29,669 nucleotides of DNA from Chitinophagia bacterium (GTDB taxonomy: Bacteria; Bacteroidota; Bacteroidia; Chitinophagales; Chitinophagaceae). Each line of letters opens with the position of its first letter. Position 1 is the first letter of the stretch. Shown here one piece after another: positions 24,475-29,669 of this stretch. The stretch covers positions 1 to 29,669 of the forward strand of contig RGMU01000001.1 of the NCBI GenBank assembly GCA_010021705.1. The letters run 5' to 3'. The notes under the pieces were generated by a model. The model was given only the letters and a program-made list of their open reading frames with translations, was not told the DNA's origin and searched no databases. The translations under genes were made by a program, and so were the position numbers.

Positions 24475-25611
24475 ATGACTAACCTGCAAATGGTTGACCT
24501 AAAAACCCAATACTTACATATTAAACCTGAAATAGATGCAGCCATTGAGCGCGTGCTGGATAGTGCGCAGTTTATAGGTGGTAGCGAGGTAGCTACATTT
24601 GCAATGGAGCTTGGTCAATATATGGAGTGCAAGCATGTAATTCCTTGCGCCAATGGCACTGATGCCCTGCAAATAGCCCTAATGGCATTAGGCTTGCAAC
24701 CCGGAGACGAGGTAATAGTGCCTTCGTTTACCTATATGGCTACTGCCGAAGTGATAGCTTTGCTGCGCCTTACTCCGGTGTTTATAGACGTATATCCGCA
24801 TACCTACACGCTTAGCATAGAAGCCGTAAAGGTAGCCATTACACCGCGCACCAAAGCCATTATAGCTGTGCACCTTTATGGACAAAGTGCCGATATGGAG
24901 CCTTTGCTAAACCTTGCCAATGAAGCCGGCATACCGGTAATAGAAGATAATGCCCAAGCCATAGGCGGAACATACACCTTCGCTGACGGAACGGTAGCCA
25001 AAACCGGCACTATGGGCACAATAGGCACTACTTCGTTTTTTCCGTCTAAAAACTTAGGCGGCTACGGCGATGGCGGTGCTTTGTTTACCAACGATGATAG
25101 CCTTGCCGAAAAGCTAAAAATGATAGCAAATCATGGGCAAAGAAGCCGCTACTTGCATGAAATAGTGGGCTGTAACAGCCGATTAGATGCCATACAAGCA
25201 GCCATATTGCGGGTAAAACTGCAAAAGTTAGAGCAATATAACCAAGCCCGCCGAAAAGCGGCTTATCTATACAACATATTGTTGGTTGGGCATCCGGACA
25301 TTACCGTACCGCATGAAGCTGTCAACCGCCGCCATGTGTATCATCAATATACCCTGCAAATAGGCAACTATAAAGACCGCAATGAGGTGCAAAGGCTATT
25401 GGCAGAGCGGGGCATACCTACTATGATATATTACCCCATTCCGTGCCACAAGCAGCCCATGCTTTCGCCTTATAATGTGGCAGATACCCCGCTACCTGTT
25501 ACCGATTTTCTACAGCATAACGTACTTTCGCTGCCCATACATACCGAGCTTAACGAGGCTATTCAAAACCACATTGTTACCCAACTTAAAGAAGTTTTAG
25601 CAACACTATAA
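24475..25611 (+). CDS. DegT/DnrJ/EryC1/StrS family PLP-dependent sugar aminotransferase
   Basis: An aminotransferase that converts a nucleotide-linked keto-sugar into an amino-sugar, 378 residues from the ATG at 24475. The family pattern is clear: MVDLKTQYLHIKPEIDAAI at the start, CANGTDALQIALMALGLQPGDEVIVPSFTY, HLYGQSADMEPLL, VIEDNAQAIGGTY, and SFFPSKNLGGYGDGGALFTND, in which Lys192 should bind PLP. GCNSRLDAIQAAIL and the C-terminal PIPCHKQP fit. The next Met (24490) is a possible alternative start. Twenty-four bases later comes an RmlC-like gene, so the pair probably works on a dTDP-sugar for surface glycans. The exact sugar (FdtB-, WecE- or DesV-like) cannot be assigned here. Confidence 0.93.
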   Translation: MTNLQMVDLKTQYLHIKPEIDAAIERVLDSAQFIGGSEVATFAMELGQYMECKHVIPCANGTDALQIALMALGLQPGDEVIVPSFTYMATAEVIALLRLTPVFIDVYPHTYTLSIEAVKVAITPRTKAIIAVHLYGQSADMEPLLNLANEAGIPVIEDNAQAIGGTYTFADGTVAKTGTMGTIGTTSFFPSKNLGGYGDGGALFTNDDSLAEKLKMIANHGQRSRYLHEIVGCNSRLDAIQAAILRVKLQKLEQYNQARRKAAYLYNILLVGHPDITVPHEAVNRRHVYHQYTLQIGNYKDRNEVQRLLAERGIPTMIYYPIPCHKQPMLSPYNVADTPLPVTDFLQHNVLSLPIHTELNEAIQNHIVTQLKEVLATL

Positions 25612-25635
25612 CGCATATAATAATTATAAATAAAA

Positions 25636-26142
25636 ATGGAAATAACCAAAACGCCCATTGAAGGCTTGTTGATAATAAACCCCAAAATATTGCGCGATGA
25701 AAGGGGCTATTTTTACGAAAGCTTTAATAAAAACACCTTTTTTAATGCCACCGGCATAGAGACCAACTTTGTGCAGGACAATCAAGCCCGCTCGGTAAAA
25801 AATGTATTACGCGGGTTGCACTACCAAAATTCACCGGCTGCACAAACCAAGCTGCTGCGCGTGATAGAAGGCAGTATTTGGGACGATGGCATTGAACTAA
25901 CTGCCGACAACAAGCTACAGTTTTACATTCCTAAAGGCTTTGCACACGGCTATGCCGTTTTATCAGACACCGCAGAAGTGTTTTATAAATGTGATGACTT
26001 TTATAGCCGTGAATGCGAAGGCGGTGTTTCCTATTCAGACCCTGCCATAAACATTGACTGGAAAATAGACCTTAGCGCAGCCATAGTTTCAGAAAAAGAC
26101 CTGAAGCAGCCCTTATTGGCAAATGCCAATATCAGGTTTTAG
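25636..26142 (+). CDS. rfbC: dTDP-4-dehydrorhamnose 3,5-epimerase-like protein with internal deletion
   Basis: A cupin of the RmlC family, normally epimerising dTDP-4-keto-6-deoxyglucose at C3 and C5. The start (EGLLIINPKILRDERGYFYESFN), NFVQDNQARSVKNVLRGLHYQ with the catalytic His, TKLLRVIEGSIWD, IPKGFAHGYAVLSD and EVFYKCDDFYS are all standard. Between SIWD and DGIELTADNKLQ the family's VAVD(L/I)R..SPTYGKW strand is missing, about 15 residues. The length of 168 instead of about 183 agrees. The frame is kept, so this is a clean 45-base deletion or an assembly fault. Known catalytic positions remain, but a core strand of the jelly roll is lost, so activity is doubtful. It is co-directional with the aminotransferase. 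Confidence 0.88.
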   Translation: MEITKTPIEGLLIINPKILRDERGYFYESFNKNTFFNATGIETNFVQDNQARSVKNVLRGLHYQNSPAAQTKLLRVIEGSIWDDGIELTADNKLQFYIPKGFAHGYAVLSDTAEVFYKCDDFYSRECEGGVSYSDPAINIDWKIDLSAAIVSEKDLKQPLLANANIRF

Positions 26143-26221
26143 ATAGCTTGCTTGCGTTACTAAAACGGGTTATAACCAAAAAAGTATTTACTTTGTGCTT
26201 TAGTAGATGTAAAAGGGTATA

Positions 26222-27544
26222 ATGAACAAAATAGCACTGATAATACAACGGGAATACCTGTCAAGAGTGAAAAAAAAATCATTTTTGCTGGTAACTTTTG
26301 GAGTACCGTTGCTGTTTATTGGCATGTTTGTTGTAATGATATACCTTATCATATACCAAAGCGGACTAAGCGACAAAAAAAAGGTATTGGTGGCAGATGA
26401 AAGCGGGTGGTTTGCCGGAAAATTACACGCTACAAAAACCTTAGCCTACACTTACGAATCTTCTTACACCACAGCCAAAGCAACCTTCATCAAACAAGGC
26501 TATGACTATTGCCTGCATATTCCTGCCAACTTGCAGAATATACAGCTTATTAGTGAAAAAAAGCCCAATACCATTGTACGGGGTGCCATAGAAGACGCAC
26601 TGTCTAATGTGGCGCAGGCACACCGCCTAAGCGAAGCGCACATAGACAGTGCCATTGTTGCCAATGCGCAAAAGCCCATAAAGATAGAACCCCGCCAGCT
26701 AACGGAAACCGGCGAAAAAGATGCCCATATATGGGCTGCCTATAGCGTGGGCTTAATAGGGGCTTTTATTATTTACCTTACTTTGCTATTGTATGGGGCA
26801 CAGGTGATGCGCGGCGTAATAGAAGAAAAGGTTAGCCGTATAGTGGAGGTTATTATATCATCGGTAAAGCCTATCCAGCTTATGTTGGGTAAAATAATAG
26901 GTGTGGGGTTGGTGGGGCTTACCCAGTTTGTGATATGGATAGTGCTTACCGGCACACTGCTTGCCGGAGTGGGTGTGATGGGCATTGGTACTAAAGCACC
27001 GCAAGTATCTACGGCTATTCAGGAATCGCAGTCAAAGAGCATGGCTATGTCAAACGCGGAAGCAAGCACCCTTGCCGATAGCGATATGGGGCATTTTTTA
27101 GAGTCGGTTCACTCTTTACCATTGGGACTGATAGTGGTTTGCTTTTTATTTTACTTTCTATTTGGTTATTTTTTATACAGTGCTTTGTTTGCGGCAGTAG
27201 GCTCGGCAGTGGATAGCGAAACGGAAACACAGCAGTTTATGCTGCCCATTACATTGCCGTTAGTTTTTACCATCATGCTTTCTAACTCTGTAATCATAAA
27301 CAACCCGGACAGCAACTTATCGGTATGGCTGTCTATGATACCGCTAACCTCGCCTATTGCCATGATGATACGGCTACCGTTTGGCGTGCCGGCATGGCAG
27401 CTGGCATTGTCAATGCTATTGCTGCTGTTAGGCTTTTTAGGCACGGTGTGGGTGGCGGCGCGCATCTACCGCGTGGGCATACTGATGTATGGAAAAAAGG
27501 CTAATTACAAAGAGCTAATGAAGTGGATAACCTATAAAGAATAA
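26222..27544 (+). CDS. ABC-2 type transporter permease (NatB/YhaP-like)
   Basis: A 440-residue inner-membrane permease. It begins with the typical NKIALIIQREYLSRVKKKSFLLVTF and a first helix, followed by a soluble external loop of about 120 residues. The remaining helices include GLIGAFIIYLTLLLYGAQVMRGVIEEKVSRIVEVIISSVKPIQLMLGKIIGVGLVGL, the conserved ABC-2 cytoplasmic loop, then LIVVCFLFYFLFGYFLYSALFAAVGSAVDSE and two or three C-terminal helices. Homologues are encoded beside an ATPase subunit and export Na+ or unknown substrates. No ATPase gene lies in this window on either side, so the partner must be elsewhere. pdxJ follows after 15 bases and is probably co-transcribed. Confidence 0.93.
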   Translation: MNKIALIIQREYLSRVKKKSFLLVTFGVPLLFIGMFVVMIYLIIYQSGLSDKKKVLVADESGWFAGKLHATKTLAYTYESSYTTAKATFIKQGYDYCLHIPANLQNIQLISEKKPNTIVRGAIEDALSNVAQAHRLSEAHIDSAIVANAQKPIKIEPRQLTETGEKDAHIWAAYSVGLIGAFIIYLTLLLYGAQVMRGVIEEKVSRIVEVIISSVKPIQLMLGKIIGVGLVGLTQFVIWIVLTGTLLAGVGVMGIGTKAPQVSTAIQESQSKSMAMSNAEASTLADSDMGHFLESVHSLPLGLIVVCFLFYFLFGYFLYSALFAAVGSAVDSETETQQFMLPITLPLVFTIMLSNSVIINNPDSNLSVWLSMIPLTSPIAMMIRLPFGVPAWQLALSMLLLLLGFLGTVWVAARIYRVGILMYGKKANYKELMKWITYKE

Positions 27545-27559
27545 TGCTAATAATATCCC

Positions 27560-28285
27560 ATGCCGGCAAAACTATCGGTTAATATTAATAAAATAGCCAC
27601 CCTGCGCAATAGCCGCGGTGGCAATATACCCAATGTGGTAAAGACAGCCATTGATTGCCAAGCCTTTGGCGCAAACGGCATTACCGTGCACCCTCGCCCC
27701 GATGAACGGCACATACGCTACCAAGACGTGATGGATTTAGTGCCACATATTACCACCGAGTTTAACATTGAAGGCAATCCGCGCGAGGGCAAGTTTGTGG
27801 CATTGGTGCTGGCAGCAAAGCCTGCGCAAGTAACCTTAGTGCCCGATGCTCCGGGGCAGCTAACGTCTAATCATGGGTGGGATACGGTAAAAGAGCAGGA
27901 TTATCTAAAGCAGATAGTGAAGCAGTTTACCAATGCCGGCATACGCGTTTCGCTATTTATAGACCCCGTGCCCGCTATGGCTACCGCCGCAGCAGAAACG
28001 GGTGCTGCGCGTATAGAAATATATACCGAGCACTATGCCCGCTGCCATGAGCAAGGCAATGCTAACGAAGCACTTAATGCCTGCGTAGCCACCGCCAATG
28101 CAGCCCAAAAAGCAGGGCTAGCCGTGAATGCCGGGCACGACCTTAACCTGCAAAATCTAAGCACCCTTGCCCGCCACATTCCGTTTTTAGCCGAAGTGTC
28201 TATTGGTCATGCGCTGATAGCCGATGCGCTATACTATGGCTTGCACAATACTATACAAATGTATCAAAGAGCATTGGCTGTATAG
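27560..28285 (+). CDS. pdxJ: Pyridoxine 5'-phosphate synthase
   Basis: This enzyme condenses 1-deoxyxylulose 5-phosphate with 3-amino-2-oxopropyl phosphate, the last ring-forming step of the DXP-dependent vitamin B6 pathway. It is 241 residues, the family length. Signature segments are KLSVNINKIATLRNSRGGNIPNV, GANGITVHPRPDERHIRYQDV, FNIEGNPR, VTLVPDAPGQLTSNHGWD, VSLFIDP, RIEIYTEHYA and AVNAGHDLNLQNL, with VSIGHALIADALYYG at the end. It is a TIM-barrel cytosolic enzyme. It lies 15 bases behind the ABC permease gene; the link is transcriptional rather than obviously functional. Confidence 0.98.
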   Translation: MPAKLSVNINKIATLRNSRGGNIPNVVKTAIDCQAFGANGITVHPRPDERHIRYQDVMDLVPHITTEFNIEGNPREGKFVALVLAAKPAQVTLVPDAPGQLTSNHGWDTVKEQDYLKQIVKQFTNAGIRVSLFIDPVPAMATAAAETGAARIEIYTEHYARCHEQGNANEALNACVATANAAQKAGLAVNAGHDLNLQNLSTLARHIPFLAEVSIGHALIADALYYGLHNTIQMYQRALAV

Positions 28286-28303
28286 GGTATAGATAGGGTA
28301 AGT

Positions 28304-28335
28304 CAAAAAAGCCGCCCTTTTAGTAAAGGACGGCT
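28304..28335 (-). terminator. Terminator between convergent pdxJ and DinB genes
   Basis: AGCCGCCCTTT and AAAGGACGGCT pair over 11 positions with one C-A mismatch and a four-base loop. The minus strand runs into six T residues, so it best serves the DinB gene that ends at 28367. Confidence 0.82.
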
Positions 28336-28366
28336 AAACAAGTTTTAAACGCTATTTATGGCATGC

Positions 28367-28900
28367 TTAGTTGGCTTCTGCTGCCTTTGGCGCACCCATC
28401 ATAGGGGCATCGGCAGTGGGTCCGTACATACCCGGTACCGCTACATTGATTAAACGCAAATACACGCTTAATTGCCCGCGGTGGTGAAACAAATGGCTGT
28501 AGCTAAAGGAGCGTAGCACGGCTATTTTGGGTAGCGTAAAAAATACATGGTCGCCGTGGCGCAAAGTCCAAGTCTTATACAGGTCGGCTTCGGTGCAGCC
28601 TTCTAAGCAAGCTATGGCAGCAGCCACCTTAGAGTCTTGCAAGGCAAGCAAATCGTCAACAGACGTAGCAGTATAAGGCTTAAATTCGCGTGCAGCAAAG
28701 TCAAGCTCGTCAGCCCCGATAATGGTGTTTGTCCAGCCGGAAATTTCAGCAATGTGTGTAGCCAATCTACCTAAAGACATTGACTTTTCGTGAGGCTTAA
28801 AGTCTGAATGCTCAAAAGGAACGGTGGCAAGCATTTTGCGCGTGTTGGCTGCTTCCATTTGCATTTCCATAATAAACGATTGTAGTGGTCCGATACCCAT
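28367..28900 (-). CDS. DinB family protein
   Basis: A 177-residue DinB-fold protein without signal peptide. The metal-site histidines are in SLGRLATHIAEISGW and SYSHLFHHRGQLSVYLRL. After the bundle come IN-VAVPGMYGPTAD and a short Ala/Pro-rich tail, a C-terminal form common in Bacteroidota DinB proteins. The substrate is unknown; thiol-dependent transfer or isomerisation is the family theme. The first 30 coding bases (28871-28900) belong to a 48-base sequence that is repeated, in altered form, at the 3' end of the GIY-YIG gene (29411-29458). A 22-base piece of the middle of this gene (28611-28632) reappears with one change at 29584-29605. Its promoter may be TATCCTTG near 28920. Confidence 0.9.
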   Translation of the reverse strand: MGIGPLQSFIMEMQMEAANTRKMLATVPFEHSDFKPHEKSMSLGRLATHIAEISGWTNTIIGADELDFAAREFKPYTATSVDDLLALQDSKVAAAIACLEGCTEADLYKTWTLRHGDHVFFTLPKIAVLRSFSYSHLFHHRGQLSVYLRLINVAVPGMYGPTADAPMMGAPKAAEAN

Positions 28901-28918
28901 AAAATAATAATTTTATGG
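28871..28918. repeat. Direct repeat R1, copy 1 (48 bp)
   Basis: The stretch begins aataaacgattgtagtgg and ends ataataattttatgg. It aligns without net length change to 29411-29458, with roughly 40 of 48 positions alike. Copy 1 covers the DinB start codon. The two copies set a unit length of 540 bases. Confidence 0.75.
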
Positions 28919-28938
28919 CAAGGATAAACTCCGCTTCA

Positions 28939-28997
28939 ATACCTGACCATAGAAAGTAGCTATACTACATTTTACAGAAAATAATTTTGTGGTATCA
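28939..28997. repeat. Direct repeat R2, copy 1 (59 bp, exact)
   Basis: The 59 bases from atacctgaccatag to gtggtatca are identical to 29611-29669, the last 59 bases of the window. The segment includes the TTTTG that could be the -33 element of the promoter at 29008. Confidence 0.97.
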
Positions 28998-29015
28998 AAA
29001 AGAATAGTATCTTTG
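28985..29015 (+). promoter_or_regulatory. Promoter of the tRNA-shaped element
   Basis: TTTTG (28985-28989), an 18-base spacer and TATCTTTG (29008-29015) make the most complete Bacteroidota promoter in the window. The tRNA-shaped element starts 40 bases beyond the -7 box. Confidence 0.65.
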
Positions 29016-29054
29016 CGCGCCGTTTGAAAAAGCGGTATAGTTTTTATAGTTTTT

Positions 29055-29127
29055 GATCTCGTAGCTCACTTGGTAGAGCATCCCGCTTTTTGCGGGAGGG
29101 TCTTGGGTTTTAGTCCCAAAGGTATCA
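29055..29127 (+). tRNA. tRNA-shaped element, anticodon position UUU, probably degenerate
   Basis: Exactly 73 bases fold as a cloverleaf. The D-arm GCTC/GAGC has loop ACTTGGTA, the anticodon stem is TCCCG/CGGGA, the variable loop GGGTC, and the T-stem TTGGG/CCCAA. The acceptor GATCTCG/AGGTATC has two mismatches and one wobble. The T-loop TTTTAGT departs from TTCRANY. The anticodon loop CTTTTTG has U37 instead of a purine and can close into a six-pair hairpin with loop TTTTT. A formal tRNA-Lys reading is therefore unlikely to decode. A second, truncated copy lies at 29517. A tRNA mimic or relic tied to the following GIY-YIG gene is more likely. Confidence 0.5.
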
Positions 29128-29136
29128 CGCGAGTTT

Positions 29137-29165
29137 AAAAAGCTGTCCAAAAGGTCAGCTTTTTT
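29137..29165 (+). terminator. Terminator-like hairpin between tRNA-shaped element and GIY-YIG gene
   Basis: AAAAGCTG-T-CC and GG-T-CAGCTTTT pair with one T-T mismatch around an AAAA loop, and five T residues follow. The hairpin ends only six bases before the GIY-YIG ATG, so it could both end the upstream RNA and control entry into the gene. Confidence 0.85.
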
Positions 29166-29170
29166 GTTAT

Positions 29171-29425
29171 ATGGCGTTTGTGTACATTCTATTTTCAGCT
29201 AAATTGAACAAGTATTATGTTGGCGCATGTACCAACCTTGAAAGGCGTTTATATGAACATAATATTGGTCATTCTACTTTTACGGCAACAGGCACCCCAT
29301 GGGAATTGAAATACACTGAAACTTATAACTCTTTACCGGATGCCAAGAAAAGGGAATTGGAAATCAAGAAAAAGAAATCAAGGGCTTATATTGAAAAACT
29401 CGTAGCCCAGAATAAACGACAGTAG
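29171..29425 (+). CDS. GIY-YIG nuclease family protein (URI type)
   Basis: An 84-residue single-domain protein. FVYILFSAKLNKYYVGACTN supplies the GIY- and YIG-equivalents (VYI and YVG), and LERRLYEHNIGHS the catalytic Arg. PWELKYTETYNSLPDAKKRELEIKKKKSRAYIEKLV carries the candidate metal-binding Glu and the usual basic helix. Stand-alone proteins of this size are common in Bacteroidota and their cutting targets are mostly unknown. No promoter is visible after the hairpin; expression probably depends on read-through from the promoter at 29008. Its last codons (NKRQ and stop) fall in the R1 repeat shared with the DinB start region, so the C-terminus may have been set by a duplication joint. Confidence 0.87.
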   Translation: MAFVYILFSAKLNKYYVGACTNLERRLYEHNIGHSTFTATGTPWELKYTETYNSLPDAKKRELEIKKKKSRAYIEKLVAQNKRQ

Positions 29426-29458
29426 TGGTACGATACCATAAAAATAATAATTTTGCGG
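29411..29458. repeat. Direct repeat R1, copy 2
   Basis: This copy begins aataaacgacagtagtgg and covers the last codons of the GIY-YIG gene. It runs straight into a second version of the promoter region (gcggtatcaaaaataatcgtatcgctgcgc), whose -7 box is altered to TATCGCTG. Confidence 0.75.
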
Positions 29459-29516
29459 TATCAAAAATAATCGTATCGCTGCGCTCCCTTAGAAAAAGGA
29501 AAGTTCTTTTATTATT

Positions 29517-29573
29517 GATATCGTAGCTCAGTTGGTAGAGCATCCCGCTTTTTGCGGGAGGGTCTTGGGTTTT
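29517..29573 (+). pseudogene. Truncated second copy of the tRNA-shaped element
   Basis: Fifty-five of 57 bases match 29055-29111. It keeps GATATCG, a canonical D-loop AGTTGGTA, the same anticodon arm and the 5' strand of the T-stem. The sequence then switches inside the T-loop to unrelated bases, so the 3' T-stem and acceptor strands are missing. Its upstream -7 box is also degraded. Confidence 0.8.
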
Positions 29574-29583
29574 GCGCTGATAG

Positions 29584-29605
29584 GCTATGGTAGCAGCCAC
29601 CTTAG
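29584..29605 (-). pseudogene. DinB gene fragment (22 bp)
   Basis: These 22 bases match 28611-28632 inside the DinB gene with one change; on the minus strand both read KVAA(A/T)IA. Six bases later the R2 repeat begins, whereas in the intact gene R2 lies about 306 bases further on. It looks like a duplicated DinB segment with an internal deletion. Confidence 0.5.
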
Positions 29606-29610
29606 CTGCC

Positions 29611-29669
29611 ATACCTGACCATAGAAAGTAGCTATACTACATTTTACAGAAAATAATTTTGTGGTATCA
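29611..29669. repeat. Direct repeat R2, copy 2 (59 bp, exact), ending the window
   Basis: Identical to 28939-28997. The window stops inside or at the end of the repeat, so a further promoter and tRNA-shaped copy may follow in the genome. Confidence 0.97.

Noticed and set aside
29364..29612. 82-residue minus-strand frame beginning MAAKVAATIAYQ
   Set aside because: It spans the truncated tRNA-shaped copy and repeat flanks; only its first few residues resemble DinB, so it is a chance frame over debris.

Overview
The window comes from a member of the Bacteroidota. Supporting signs are one protein with a gliding-motility-type (type B) and three with type A C-terminal sorting domains of the type IX secretion system (T9SS), an S46 dipeptidyl-peptidase, tandem M43 metalloproteases, an OstA-like/MCE gene pair, and TAnnTTTG promoter -7 boxes in front of many genes. 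Ribosome binding sites are mostly absent. The by-eye GC content is low to middling. A Chitinophagales/Sphingobacteriales-like lineage is my guess only.

Layout. 1-1285 (minus): a secreted six-unit NHL propeller protein that runs off the left edge. 1373-2080 (minus): mtgA, a peptidoglycan glycosyltransferase. 2375-3888 (plus): an unknown helical protein and an inositol-monophosphatase-family enzyme. 3941-4015 (minus): tRNA-His with its terminator. 4081-9086 (minus): a small unknown protein, the membrane pyrophosphatase hppA and a DPP11-type S46 peptidase. 9188-11827 (plus): a T9SS type B surface protein and a DinB-fold protein. 11904-13853 (minus): an extremely Asp-rich small protein, a class D beta-lactamase-like lipoprotein and pth. 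13987-17200 (plus): an MCE/MlaD protein, an overlapping OstA-like protein and a single-domain response regulator. 17255-19327 (minus): a T9SS type A protein with a fibronectin III domain. 19592-24277 (plus): two paralogous M43 metalloproteases, both T9SS type A cargo. 24475-28285 (plus): a sugar aminotransferase, an RmlC with an apparent internal deletion, an orphan ABC-2 permease and pdxJ. 28367-28900 (minus): a second DinB-fold protein. 28871-29669: a repetitive locus.

Themes. Much of the window serves the cell envelope and surface: peptidoglycan synthesis, lipid and LPS transport parts, nucleotide-sugar synthesis, secreted proteases and adhesin-like proteins carried by the T9SS. Intergenic regions are short, and strong hairpin terminators separate most convergent genes.

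The most unusual region is the right end. A promoter, a 73-nt tRNA-shaped element, a strong terminator-like hairpin and a GIY-YIG nuclease gene lie head to tail. The unit then starts to repeat: a second truncated tRNA-shaped copy, shared flanks, and an exact 59-bp direct repeat that is also the last 59 bases of the window. This looks like a decaying tandem array of a tRNA-associated mobile unit, and it probably explains why the sequence ends there.
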